Assembly (NCBI GenBank): GCA_029782365.1
Contig: JAKOUW010000160.1
Span: forward strand, 310,001 to 374,000
Direction: 5' to 3'
Source: Chloroflexota bacterium
Lineage (GTDB): Bacteria; Chloroflexota; Anaerolineae; Anaerolineales; UBA4823
DNA: 64,000 bases
Shown: piece by piece, positions 52,036-60,471 of the stretch
Layout of the letters: each line of letters begins with the position of its first letter
How positions within the stretch are numbered: the first letter of the stretch is position 1
Notes under the pieces: generated by a model
Databases searched by the model: none
Seen by the model: the letters and a program-made list of their open reading frames with translations, nothing else
What the model was told of the DNA's origin: nothing
Position numbers and translations under genes: made by a program

Positions 52036-53991
52036 TCAGGCTGCATGCCGGATGGCAGCCACTGCCTCTGGGTTGACGAGCGATGAGGTGTCGCCTTCAT
52101 CCAGGCCAAGGTAGGCTGAGCGAATGATACGGCGCATCACTTTGGCGTTGCGGGTTTTTGGCAGGTCAGCGACAAACCAGACTGCTTGAGGCGCCAGGGC
52201 TTTACCCAGGGATTTGACAATCAGGCTGCGCAGTTCGAAGCGCAGAGTTTCGGATGGCCGCAAACCTGGCATGAGAACCACGAAAACCACCAGGTCTGAA
52301 CCTTTGATGGGATCTGGGATTCCAATCGCAGCCGATTCGAGAATGGACGGGTGAGCCGCAAGGATCGATTCGACTTCAGCCGGTCCCAGGCGCTTGCCAG
52401 CGATTTTGATCGTGTCGTCAGAACGCCCCAGGATATACCACAACCCATCTGCATCCACCGCGGCGAAGTCGCCATGAACCCAGACGTCAGGCCAGCGGCT
52501 CCAATAGGTGTCCAGATAACGCTGGGGGTCATTCCAGAAGCCGCGTGTCATGCCGATCCAGGGAGCGCGGATCACCAATTCTCCTACCTGATTGCGGACT
52601 GACTGCCCATTTTCATCCACCACATCGGCAGCAATGCCCGGACAGGGAGCGGAAAAAGCGCATGGTTTGAGCGGTAAGAGGGGGTTGCCGCAGACGATGC
52701 CGCCAGAGATCTCGGTGCCGCCGGAATAATTCACGATCGGAATTTTTCGCTGTCCCACTTTATCGAACAACCACATCCAGGGATCGGGGTTCCAGGGTTC
52801 TCCGGTAGATGCAAAGCAGTGTAATTTTGAAAGGTTGTAGCGGTTCAGTGCATCATCGCCATGCGCAATCAAAGCGCGCACCAGGGTTGGTGAAATGCCC
52901 ATGACAGCCAGATGGTGGCTTTCAGCCATTTTCCACAAACGGTCAGGGCTGGGATAATCGGGAGCGCCATCATACAAAACACATGTGCCGCCAAGCAGCA
53001 GGGAACCGAAAACCAGCCACGGACCCATCATCCAACCCATATCTGTGACCCAAAAGATAGCTTCTTCCGGATGCAAATCCATGTTGAAGGCCATGTCTTG
53101 AGCGGCCTTGATGGGAAACCCGCAGTGCGTATGCAGAGCCCCTTTGGGCTTGCCTGTTGTGCCAGAAGTGTAAATCACCATTAACGGATCTTCTGCCTCT
53201 GTTATTGCCGTCGCAGCATTGTCTGGCTGCTTGGAAACCAGGTTATGCCAGTCGTGATCGCGGCCCGGAACCATGTGCATTTCAGCGCCGGTATACCTGG
53301 CGATGATCATGTGCTGAAGAGAAGGCAATTGAGCGGCAGCCTCATCGGCGATAGGTTTCAGGGGAATGACCTTGCCACGACGAGAGAATCCATCGGCTGT
53401 GAACAAAGCCTTTGCCTTTGCATCGGCCAGGCGTGAAACGACAGCTCCCGCACCAAAGCCGGAAAAGAGCGGCAGAATAATACCGCCAATCTTGGCGATA
53501 GCCAGGAGAGCAACGACAATATCAGCATTCATCGGCATCAGTATTCCAATTGCATCGCCTTTGCCCAAACCCAGAGAGCGCAAGCCGTTGGCCATGCGGT
53601 TCACTTCACTGGATAGCTCTGCGTAAGTTAACCGCCGCACTTCACCAGTTTCATTTTCAGCGACCAATGCAATATTGTTCGCCTTTGATGTGCCAATATA
53701 TTTATCGAGCAGGTTGTGCACGATGTTCATTTGACCGTCCACACACCAGCGTGGCCATGCGGTTCCCTTCGACATGTCAACAACAGAAGAATACGGCCGG
53801 TAAAATTGTATATCCAGGTAATGCAGCACAGCATCTGTAAACCAGGCGAAATCCTGAATCGAGCGCTGCAAAAGATCGGCGAAATTCTTCAAGCCATACT
53901 GGCGCATGAACACGGTAAGGTGGGCGCGCTCGATCGTTTGTGCATCCGGTCGCCAGACGATCTCGCCGCCAAAGTCAAAATTTTCGCTCAT
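52036..53991 (-). CDS. Acetyl-CoA-synthetase-like AMP-binding ligase
   Basis: A 651-residue ANL ligase of the Acs/propionyl/acetoacetyl-CoA synthetase size class. It has VIYTSGTTGKPKGALHTH, YSGGTEISGGIV, WVHGDFAAVDADGLWYILGRSDDTIKIAGKRLGPAEVE (quoted in parts) and the C-terminal catalytic Lys in PKTRNAKVMRR. The acyl group is not clear; the usual acetyl-pocket Trp cannot be aligned by eye. The ATG at 53991 has a perfect GGAGG 5 nt upstream and overlaps the stop of the CruF-like gene as ATGA; the upstream open frame is not coding. Confidence 0.88.
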   Translation of the reverse strand: MSENFDFGGEIVWRPDAQTIERAHLTVFMRQYGLKNFADLLQRSIQDFAWFTDAVLHYLDIQFYRPYSSVVDMSKGTAWPRWCVDGQMNIVHNLLDKYIGTSKANNIALVAENETGEVRRLTYAELSSEVNRMANGLRSLGLGKGDAIGILMPMNADIVVALLAIAKIGGIILPLFSGFGAGAVVSRLADAKAKALFTADGFSRRGKVIPLKPIADEAAAQLPSLQHMIIARYTGAEMHMVPGRDHDWHNLVSKQPDNAATAITEAEDPLMVIYTSGTTGKPKGALHTHCGFPIKAAQDMAFNMDLHPEEAIFWVTDMGWMMGPWLVFGSLLLGGTCVLYDGAPDYPSPDRLWKMAESHHLAVMGISPTLVRALIAHGDDALNRYNLSKLHCFASTGEPWNPDPWMWLFDKVGQRKIPIVNYSGGTEISGGIVCGNPLLPLKPCAFSAPCPGIAADVVDENGQSVRNQVGELVIRAPWIGMTRGFWNDPQRYLDTYWSRWPDVWVHGDFAAVDADGLWYILGRSDDTIKIAGKRLGPAEVESILAAHPSILESAAIGIPDPIKGSDLVVFVVLMPGLRPSETLRFELRSLIVKSLGKALAPQAVWFVADLPKTRNAKVMRRIIRSAYLGLDEGDTSSLVNPEAVAAIRHAA

Positions 53992-54770
53992 ACAACCTCC
54001 GTTGAATAGCGCAGTGCCATGATCGCCCAGGGGAACATGGCGAAGAAGCCTGCCAAAGCAGCTCCACCCAGGCCAATTTGCAGACAGGTGAGGGATGTGC
54101 TCAGCATAACGATCATATAAATCCATACCGGTTGGCGCTCAAATGAACGGTCAGTCGGCCGCAGGCTGGCTGGTGTAACCTGGCAGACCGCCAGGAATAT
54201 GAGAAATGCACAAAATATCGTGAACCACCACCCCCAATAGTTTAGCAGAGGAATGCCAAAGAAAGGCCCCGGGTTTTGCCAGACCCAATGTTTGCTGGCT
54301 ACCATCATCGGATCCATGCCTACATCCCAGGCGGTCATCACCAACGCCCCTATCGCCGCAAAGCCAGCCCGCCACGCCCAAACATTTTTGATCGCCGGCA
54401 CGAGGTGATTAGCGATGATGAATGATGGATAGCTCATCATAAACCAAGCAATCGGGATGATTAGCGGGACCAGACCGAACACTTTGTACCCCAGCCGCTC
54501 GGTGTAAGAATACGGACCATAAACCCAACCGGTAGCCACACCAATGCACTCGAATGCCAGGCTGACGAGCGTTGTGATCGCCATCAACAGCAAAGCCTGT
54601 TTGCGCCCCAACCGTTCCATACCATGGGTTATTGCAAAAATGAATGCCAGCAGCGTAGTGAGCGGCGTGAAAAAGGCTTGGTATTGGATATCGAGGTAAA
54701 AACCCAGAACAATATAAGCCACAAGTAGAGCATATAAGATCAATAGAATGGTGGGGAATCTACGCGCCAT
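53988..54770 (-). CDS. CruF-like carotenoid biosynthesis membrane protein (DUF422/COG2324)
   Basis: A 260-residue protein with about seven membrane helices. The family pattern is visible in ECIGVATGWVYGPYSYTERLG, VPLIIPIAWFMMSYPSF, TAWDVGMDPMMVASKHWVW and GIPLLNYWGWW. CruF and its archaeal relatives hydrate carotenoid ends; the exact product here is not decided. No other carotenoid gene is adjacent, only the ligase that overlaps its stop by 4 bp. A well-placed AAAGG ribosome site precedes the ATG. Confidence 0.82.
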   Translation of the reverse strand: MARRFPTILLILYALLVAYIVLGFYLDIQYQAFFTPLTTLLAFIFAITHGMERLGRKQALLLMAITTLVSLAFECIGVATGWVYGPYSYTERLGYKVFGLVPLIIPIAWFMMSYPSFIIANHLVPAIKNVWAWRAGFAAIGALVMTAWDVGMDPMMVASKHWVWQNPGPFFGIPLLNYWGWWFTIFCAFLIFLAVCQVTPASLRPTDRSFERQPVWIYMIVMLSTSLTCLQIGLGGAALAGFFAMFPWAIMALRYSTEVV

Positions 54771-54833
54771 CGGCTAACCTTTCGCTGGGTTTTCAACCAT
54801 TGTACCCTTGAAAGGATGGGAACACATAGAGAA

Positions 54834-56393
54834 TCAGTCAAGAGGAAAAGACCATTCAAAACGCTTGGGAGGGTAATTTTCCAACTTTAGGCGCTGTTCT
54901 TTTAATAATTGATAGGCCTGGGCTGTTGACCAATTCCAGCTCTGCCATCCTGTTTTGACCTGCTCGATTTCGTTCAATCGTTCATGCAAGGCGCTGCCGA
55001 TAATTTCCTGGTCGTTCGGCTGAATCGAATCCATGATCGAAACTAGAAATGGAATGGCATCATCCGATAAAGTGGCCAGGTAAACAGCATCCAGCTTGCC
55101 CGAGGCGGTGTATCGCTCGAAATTAGAACGGGCAATAAACGCATCTGTGTTAAGAAAATCAAGGCTGGCGACGAAACATAAGCAGGCAATAAAAACTGAA
55201 AATAAAAACAAATCGACCCGGTTGAAATGCAGACAGATCACAAAAACCACCAATAAAACTGCCAGCCAGATGATAAGAACGTGGGTGTAGGTTCTAAGCT
55301 GGGTAAATCCATAAGCATCTTCGTATAAGCGCAGGCGTAAAAATGAGGAGGCCAGGATAATCACTGTTAAACTCACCAGGATCAGCACCAACCCTTCAAA
55401 TCCCAGGATTTTCCAGCGATTCTCCCGCCGCGTCAGGTGATTAAGCATTAAGGCAAGCCCTAATGAAAATAATGCCACCACCAACAATTCGGCGAAACCG
55501 CGGCGGGCGTATTCTGCATAGGTAAATCCATTGATCAATAAACCAGCCTGCCCGCCGAAGAAATAGCGGAACTGCACAAACACAAAAGCGGCGAACAAGG
55601 CATCGACGCTTCCCAGGATTATTGCGCTCTCTATAAGTCCTAAGGGTCCCTGGCTTGACCTGCCTGCAAGTTCGTTGGCCGGTTTATTTCTTTCAGTTTT
55701 TCGCAGACTATAAGCCAACCCACCCAGGCAAACCCAGGCAAATAGGAGGACAACCACCAGGCGGGCAGAAATCTCTGGCAAATTGTCCACCCGCAGGAAT
55801 CTGAAAATGTCCAATACGATCTGGTTGAAAGCGATATCTGCGGAGGTGAGCAGCATGGTCAAAATCAGAATTGGCATGACCGCCAACAAAACACCACGCA
55901 AAATTGCAGCAGAACGGGCTGATATGAAATTCTGTTTCGAAATATTCTTGAACCAATCTACCGCGGCTGAGGAAGGTTGGAGCAATGTTATTTCGAAGAA
56001 AGAGGCGATGACTACTGAGAAATAATCCAGCGCTTTGAAGCGGTGCAAAGCGCCGCTGGTGAACAGATGCGTGAAAAAGACACACAGGCCGAGTGTCGTC
56101 GAGAAATTTAGAAAAATCGAGAATGGTGCGGCACGCCAGGCTGTCATGTCTGCGTAGAGGATCATCAACCCTGCCAGCCAGATGTTCTGCCAGGCTGGCA
56201 TGATGCGGTTTCGCCACGCCAGGAATATAAGGGCGGCAAGACCTGCCAGGCACATCGCAATGACATTCAAGCCAAGTGCATTCTGGAAAAATAAATACTG
56301 TGCCCATAATCCGAGCAGCATGGCAACTGGGACAATGGTTATCAAGCTGCCTGGTTGGCTCACTGGAATCCGGTTGGCTTGAGGTTCAGACAT
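54834..56393 (-). CDS. DUF4173/DUF4153-type polytopic membrane protein
   Basis: A 519-residue protein with about 11-12 predicted membrane helices and a short soluble C-terminal region of about 110 residues. The family features include an FKALDYFSVVIASFFEI segment and the FNRVDLFLFSVFIACL helix. Members are of unknown function and often occur near signalling genes. A ribosome site (TGGAG) precedes the ATG. It stands 63 bp from the CruF-like gene on the same strand. Confidence 0.75.
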   Translation of the reverse strand: MSEPQANRIPVSQPGSLITIVPVAMLLGLWAQYLFFQNALGLNVIAMCLAGLAALIFLAWRNRIMPAWQNIWLAGLMILYADMTAWRAAPFSIFLNFSTTLGLCVFFTHLFTSGALHRFKALDYFSVVIASFFEITLLQPSSAAVDWFKNISKQNFISARSAAILRGVLLAVMPILILTMLLTSADIAFNQIVLDIFRFLRVDNLPEISARLVVVLLFAWVCLGGLAYSLRKTERNKPANELAGRSSQGPLGLIESAIILGSVDALFAAFVFVQFRYFFGGQAGLLINGFTYAEYARRGFAELLVVALFSLGLALMLNHLTRRENRWKILGFEGLVLILVSLTVIILASSFLRLRLYEDAYGFTQLRTYTHVLIIWLAVLLVVFVICLHFNRVDLFLFSVFIACLCFVASLDFLNTDAFIARSNFERYTASGKLDAVYLATLSDDAIPFLVSIMDSIQPNDQEIIGSALHERLNEIEQVKTGWQSWNWSTAQAYQLLKEQRLKLENYPPKRFEWSFPLD

Positions 56394-56484
56394 GAGTTAT
56401 CTCCACAGCATAAGTCAGGATATTTCATTGAAACGATCCTGTTCTGTTTATCTTATCTGTGAGCAAGCAGCAATGCCACCGCTT

Positions 56485-56534
56485 AACATCCAAAAAGGAT
56501 GCACTTATGTGCCTGGCTGATGTTTTTGGATGTT
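56485..56534. repeat. 12-bp inverted repeat with internal hairpin
   Basis: AACATCCAAAAA (56485-56496) pairs perfectly with TTTTTGGATGTT (56523-56534) across 26 nt, which contain a smaller GCAC/GTGC hairpin. It lies in the 179-bp gap between the epimerase and DUF4173 genes. It may be a terminator of the epimerase gene or a remnant of a small mobile repeat. Confidence 0.4.
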
Positions 56535-56572
56535 TTCGAGGCAATTCGAAGATCAGAAACCGAGTTTTATGA

Positions 56573-57562
56573 TCACATGGGGTTTTGCCGGATGTGATGA
56601 GTAAACCAGGCAACTGTATCGCTCAATGTCTCAATCAATGGGCGAGGCGCATATCCTAACTCACGACTGGCTTTGGCGTGAGAAATGTTGCAATTGCTGG
56701 CCAAAGTGGCCAGCGAATAAGGCGTAAAACGCGGCCGGGCTTTTGCCAGGTGGTAATAGATAGGGGTAAAAAGGCTGGCGAAGCGCGCTACAGGCAGGGG
56801 TACCCGAAAGCTCTTGAAGCGTCTGCCGGTGAGCTCCCACAAGGTGTGGATTAAATTTTGAACGCTGATTCGTTCACCGGATAGAATATAGGTATGCCCT
56901 GTGGGGCCCTTTTCTTGAATTAACTCCAATCCGCGAGCGACATCGCGCACATCAACAAAATCGTAAGCTCCATCAATATACCATTGGTTATAGCCTAAAA
57001 CCGCGCCGCGAATGATCGCTCCGACTTCCGATAACCGAAAATCCCAGGGGCCAATCACGCCCGTCGGGCAAGCCAGCACAGCATCCAGGCCGTGATTGAT
57101 AGCTGCCAGGACTTCTAACGAAGCCGAAGCTTTGGAATAGTCATAAGCTGAAATAGCATGCACAGGATCGAAAGGTGTGGCTTCATCAATCTGCACGCCG
57201 TGGGGTGGACGCCCAAGGGCATGGATAGAACTGGTATATACCAGGCGTTTGATACCGGCACGCTGGCAGGCCCGGATTACATTGCGGGTGCCTTCAATAT
57301 TGACCCGCTGCACCTGGCGGTTCTTTCCTGGTTGAATGGAAATCAATCCGGCCAGGTGATAAACTGTGTCAACGCCCAAAAAGGCTTTTGATAAGGACTC
57401 AGGTTGCAAGACATCCCCTTGAACGATCTCGACATCGCAACCTTCTAGTGGAGCCAGGTTTTCAGCGGGTAAAACCAGAGCCCTTACTGCCTGACCACTT
57501 GCTTGCAATTGGCGTGCCAGTACGTTTCCAATATGACCGGTCGCCCCGGTTATCAAATTCAT
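56573..57562 (-). CDS. NAD-dependent epimerase/dehydratase (extended SDR)
   Basis: A 329-residue Rossmann enzyme. The nucleotide site MNLITGATGHIGNVLAR has the TGxxGxxG pattern; then VYHLAGLIS, the Ser in YTSSIHALG and the YDYSKA active-site pair follow, with LACPTGVIGP. The substrate region resembles dihydroflavonol-reductase-like and hopanoid-associated (HpnA-like) epimerases. I chose ATG 57562, with AAAGGAA upstream. The start lies 101 bp inside the end of the tetR gene, in another frame. Confidence 0.86.
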   Translation of the reverse strand: MNLITGATGHIGNVLARQLQASGQAVRALVLPAENLAPLEGCDVEIVQGDVLQPESLSKAFLGVDTVYHLAGLISIQPGKNRQVQRVNIEGTRNVIRACQRAGIKRLVYTSSIHALGRPPHGVQIDEATPFDPVHAISAYDYSKASASLEVLAAINHGLDAVLACPTGVIGPWDFRLSEVGAIIRGAVLGYNQWYIDGAYDFVDVRDVARGLELIQEKGPTGHTYILSGERISVQNLIHTLWELTGRRFKSFRVPLPVARFASLFTPIYYHLAKARPRFTPYSLATLASNCNISHAKASRELGYAPRPLIETLSDTVAWFTHHIRQNPM

Positions 57563-58154
57563 GCGATTCCTTTCCCAGGCCATTGATCAACAATTCGACT
57601 GCCTGGTGCGCTTCATTCGCCCAATCGGTGGATTGGGGATCGAACATGGCTTGCATCAACAGGCCCATTGCCAGGGCGACTATCGCTCTGGCGGCTGCCT
57701 GCGCATCTACGTTGCGTAAAGACCCTTCATTTACCCCATGTTGTATCAGTTCAACCAGATAATCGGTGTAGCGCCGGTAAGGAGCGACAGCCGCTGCCCA
57801 AATGACCGGATCGCGGGCCGCCTGCAGCCAGAACTCCAGCATGATCGTCAAGCGGACATCAGCAGACTGGGCAGCACCGCCTGCCATATCTGCCATTTTT
57901 AGCATTGCTTCAGGGATGGTATGCGCTTCCATGCGGGCAAGGGTGAAAGAATGATCTAATTGCGCCAGCCATTCGTCCAGTATCGCCAAAAACACTGCCT
58001 GCTTGGAGGGGAAATGATGATACAGTGCGCCTTTGCTGACGCCCGCCGAAGCGCAAATTTCATCCAGGCTGGCCGCCTGGTAGCCGTATTTTGAGAATTC
58101 GCGGTAGGCGGCTTCCAGAATTTGGTGGCGAGTTTCGATACTGCGGGTTTGCAT
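57462..58154 (-). CDS. TetR-family regulator with C-terminal extension overlapping the epimerase
   Basis: A 230-residue regulator. The helix-turn-helix reads ILEAAYREFSKYGYQAASLDEICASAGVSKGALYHHFPSK (in parts), and helices of the ligand domain follow to about residue 198. The last 33 residues, beyond LLINGLGKE, are basic and polar and are translated from DNA that also encodes the epimerase start. The ATG at 58154 is just downstream of a promoter and a TetR-type operator, so it is probably self-regulated. The ligand is not known; the overlapping epimerase is the likely target gene. Confidence 0.85.
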   Translation of the reverse strand: MQTRSIETRHQILEAAYREFSKYGYQAASLDEICASAGVSKGALYHHFPSKQAVFLAILDEWLAQLDHSFTLARMEAHTIPEAMLKMADMAGGAAQSADVRLTIMLEFWLQAARDPVIWAAAVAPYRRYTDYLVELIQHGVNEGSLRNVDAQAAARAIVALAMGLLMQAMFDPQSTDWANEAHQAVELLINGLGKESHEFDNRGDRSYWKRTGTPIASKWSGSKGSGFTR

Positions 58155-58171
58155 GAGGGTATCTCTAAAAA

Positions 58172-58185
58172 ACCGACTGGTCGGT
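58172..58185. promoter_or_regulatory. TetR-type operator ACCGAC-TG-GTCGGT
   Basis: A perfect 6-bp inverted repeat with a 2-bp spacer, of the ACCGAC type seen for many TetR regulators. It is 3 bp beyond the -10 box of the tetR promoter, over the transcription start, and 17 nt before the ATG at 58154. Confidence 0.7.
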
Positions 58186-58188
58186 ATT

Positions 58189-58217
58189 ATTTTATAACCT
58201 ATGAGCCAGTATGTCAA
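58189..58217 (-). promoter_or_regulatory. Promoter of the tetR-epimerase genes
   Basis: On the minus strand TTGACA (58217-58212) and TAAAAT (58194-58189) are exactly 17 bp apart, near consensus. The operator at 58172-58185 covers the start site. Confidence 0.75.
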
Positions 58218-58282
58218 GGTATAAGGCAGAGTCTGATTTTAATTTTCTCTACGCGGCATTAATGTCTTAATGGCAATATTGT

Positions 58283-58288
58283 ATATAA
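58283..58288 (+). promoter_or_regulatory. Candidate -10 box of the multihaem cytochrome gene
   Basis: A TATAAT hexamer lies 135 nt before the ATG at 58423. The -35 region (around 58260, TATGTC) is weak. If used, the 5' UTR is about 130 nt; I see no further gene between 58155 and 58422. Confidence 0.35.
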
Positions 58289-58422
58289 TGAAGGCGTAAC
58301 TTATTTGTTTTTTAACTCACTTAATATTGAGTACCATTATCAGGGTAAACAATGAAACTGAATTGTCCAATCAAATTCAAAAAGAATATTTATAGCAGGG
58401 ATGCTTTTCAAGAGGCTCGGTT

Positions 58423-60420
58423 ATGAGAAGGTTTCTTTCATTTGCGGGAATCATCGTGGTTTGTACAGCTCTGGCGCTGGTGGCTGTTGGCGCTGGGTTG
58501 GCCAATAATTCGGTTTTTTTGCCCGGTAATTTATTTTTCCCTGTGCAAGACAGTGTGGAGCAACTGCATACCAGTTTCATTGCGACGCATGAAGATCAAT
58601 TCAATGAACTGATGAAACTGGCTTACCGCCGTTATGATAACCTAATGGCGCTGAAAGGCACGCCAGACGAATCGGCAGGCATAGCAGCTTTTAGCGTAGC
58701 GATTGACCGCCTGCTCATCTCTTATTCCGAATTTAACACCACAGATTCGCAGCTCCCTGCCGCACTGCAGGCAGTTCAAAATCTCTTACAGCGCGCCGAT
58801 AAACTGCTTGAATCGATCAAAGCAGAGAGCGGCGTTGACACGGCCCGCCTGGGTGCACTGGAAATCAAGCTGCATTCACTACATCTTATTTTAGATCGGG
58901 CGGACAAAAGCCCAAAATCCGTGCTCCAGGCTGTGGCTCCAACCGCCAGTGCTAGCAGCGCTAACATCAACAATGTGTTTCATTTAATCTCAACACTGAC
59001 ACCCGGCAGTATTCCGGTTTCTCCACATATTGTTTACTTCCCCCCCGGCAGTGCAGGCGCGTTGCATAAGTTCTTCCCATTGACCGGCAAACACGCTTCC
59101 ATCGACTGCCAATCCTGTCATCCAACAGGACAGTACGCCGGCACAGCTAAGGAATGTGTAGCCTGCCATGAAAAAGTGCTGCCAGCGAACCATTTCCCTG
59201 GTGCCTGTTCCCTCTGCCACACGGCTGACGGCTGGAAGCCCGCTCATTTCGATCACACAGCTGCGGCGGCCAATGACTGCCAGACCTGTCATCTCAAAGA
59301 CCGACCGGTTGGCCACTTTTCAGGGCAGTGTTCGCTGTGCCATGCAACCAATGCCTGGAAGCCAGCACATTTCGACCACAAAGGTGTAACTTCTTGTACA
59401 AGTTGTCATGAAAGCAACCGCCCGGCCAATCACTTTCCGGGTGATTGCTCTGCCTGTCACAGCACCAGTGCCTGGAAACCGGCTAATTTCAACCACACAG
59501 CCGCCGGCGCTACCGACTGCCAGAACTGCCACACGAAAGACAGGCCGGCCAATCATTACAACGGGCAGTGCTCTGCATGCCATAATACCTCGGCCTGGAA
59601 ACCGGCCAGTTTCAATCATTCGGCCGCCGGCGCCACCGACTGCCAGAACTGCCACACGAAAGACAAACCAGCCAATCATTACAACGGCCAATGTTCTTTA
59701 TGCCATAACACTTCAGCCTGGAAACCGGCCAATTTTAACCACGCCGCGGCCGGTGTCACAAGCTGCGCTGGTTGTCACGAGGCTCAGCGGCCTGTAGGGC
59801 ATTTTTCTGGAGACTGTTCTGCCTGCCATACCACCAATGCCTGGACGCCTGCCAACTTCAACCATGCGGCTGCTAGTGCTACTGACTGCCAGAGCTGCCA
59901 CACCAAAGATAAACCGGCAGGCCATTATGACGGCCAATGTTCTCTATGCCATAACACTTCAGCCTGGAAACCGGCCAATTTCAACCATGCTGCAGTTGGC
60001 GCAACAGACTGCCAGAGCTGTCATACCAAGGATAAACCAGCCGGCCATTACAATGGACAGTGCTCGCTGTGCCACAGTACATCGGCCTGGAAACCGGCAA
60101 ATTTCAACCATGCCGCAGTTGGTGCAACCGACTGCCAAAGCTGCCATGCTCGGCCTTCACCGCATTTCGATGGCCAATGTTCTCAATGCCACAACACCAG
60201 CTCCTGGTCATCGATCAGTTTAAACTTCGACCATTCATTCCCGACAAACCATGGCAATGCCAACGGCAATTGCTCCACCTGTCATCCAAGCCTGAGCAGT
60301 GCATGGACGTGTTACGGATGCCATAACCAAAATGACATGGTTACCCATCATAACGAAAAGAACATCAGTAATATCGATGGGCGCTGCCTGGAATGCCACC
60401 CAACTGGGCGGAATCCATAA
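58423..60420 (+). CDS. Secreted multihaem c-type cytochrome with 22 CxxCH motifs in tandem repeats
   Basis: A 665-residue protein. Residues 1-27 are a signal peptide or anchor (FAGIIVVCTALALVAVGAGLA). Residues about 30-180 form a helical domain like DUF5667 (PGNLFFPVQDSVEQLH). From about residue 225 to the end I count 22 CxxCH haem sites. Most fall in 41-residue units with two CxxCH each (for example CQNCH and CSLCH), each unit with two extra His (NH) that may be distal ligands. A Trp (SAW) lies in every unit. The haem density and export signal suggest a wire-like electron carrier outside the cytoplasmic membrane. The ribosome site AAGAGG is 8 nt from the ATG. It converges on the NapC-like gene. 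Confidence 0.88.
   Translation: MRRFLSFAGIIVVCTALALVAVGAGLANNSVFLPGNLFFPVQDSVEQLHTSFIATHEDQFNELMKLAYRRYDNLMALKGTPDESAGIAAFSVAIDRLLISYSEFNTTDSQLPAALQAVQNLLQRADKLLESIKAESGVDTARLGALEIKLHSLHLILDRADKSPKSVLQAVAPTASASSANINNVFHLISTLTPGSIPVSPHIVYFPPGSAGALHKFFPLTGKHASIDCQSCHPTGQYAGTAKECVACHEKVLPANHFPGACSLCHTADGWKPAHFDHTAAAANDCQTCHLKDRPVGHFSGQCSLCHATNAWKPAHFDHKGVTSCTSCHESNRPANHFPGDCSACHSTSAWKPANFNHTAAGATDCQNCHTKDRPANHYNGQCSACHNTSAWKPASFNHSAAGATDCQNCHTKDKPANHYNGQCSLCHNTSAWKPANFNHAAAGVTSCAGCHEAQRPVGHFSGDCSACHTTNAWTPANFNHAAASATDCQSCHTKDKPAGHYDGQCSLCHNTSAWKPANFNHAAVGATDCQSCHTKDKPAGHYNGQCSLCHSTSAWKPANFNHAAVGATDCQSCHARPSPHFDGQCSQCHNTSSWSSISLNFDHSFPTNHGNANGNCSTCHPSLSSAWTCYGCHNQNDMVTHHNEKNISNIDGRCLECHPTGRNP
59275..60231 (+). 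repeat. 123-bp tandem repeats coding for di-haem units
   Basis: Within the cytochrome gene, unit starts (the codon before the first haem Cys) lie at 59275, 59392, 59515, 59638, 59761, 59884, 60007 and 60130. The first step is 117 bp and all the others are exactly 123 bp. The last unit is degenerate. DNA similarity is high, with near-identical stretches such as the one coding for TSAWKPANFNHA. Recent duplication or unequal recombination would explain it. Confidence 0.9.
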
Positions 60421-60431
60421 TATCTTTCAAA

Positions 60432-60463
60432 AGGGGCTGTCCAGTTCTTTTTGGACAGCCCCT
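60432..60463. terminator. Terminator between the cytochrome and NapC-like genes
   Basis: A 12-bp perfect stem (AGGGGCTGTCCA with TGGACAGCCCCT) with an 8-nt loop lies between the two convergent stops. On the minus strand the tail starts TTTTGAAAG, and on the plus strand it is A-rich, so it ends minus-strand transcripts better. Confidence 0.75.
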
Positions 60464-60471
60464 CGGAAAAA

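Noticed and set aside
59275-60231. CRISPR-like repeat array
   Set aside because: The 123-bp units encode a continuous protein with CxxCH motifs, so they are protein-coding tandem repeats with no spacers.
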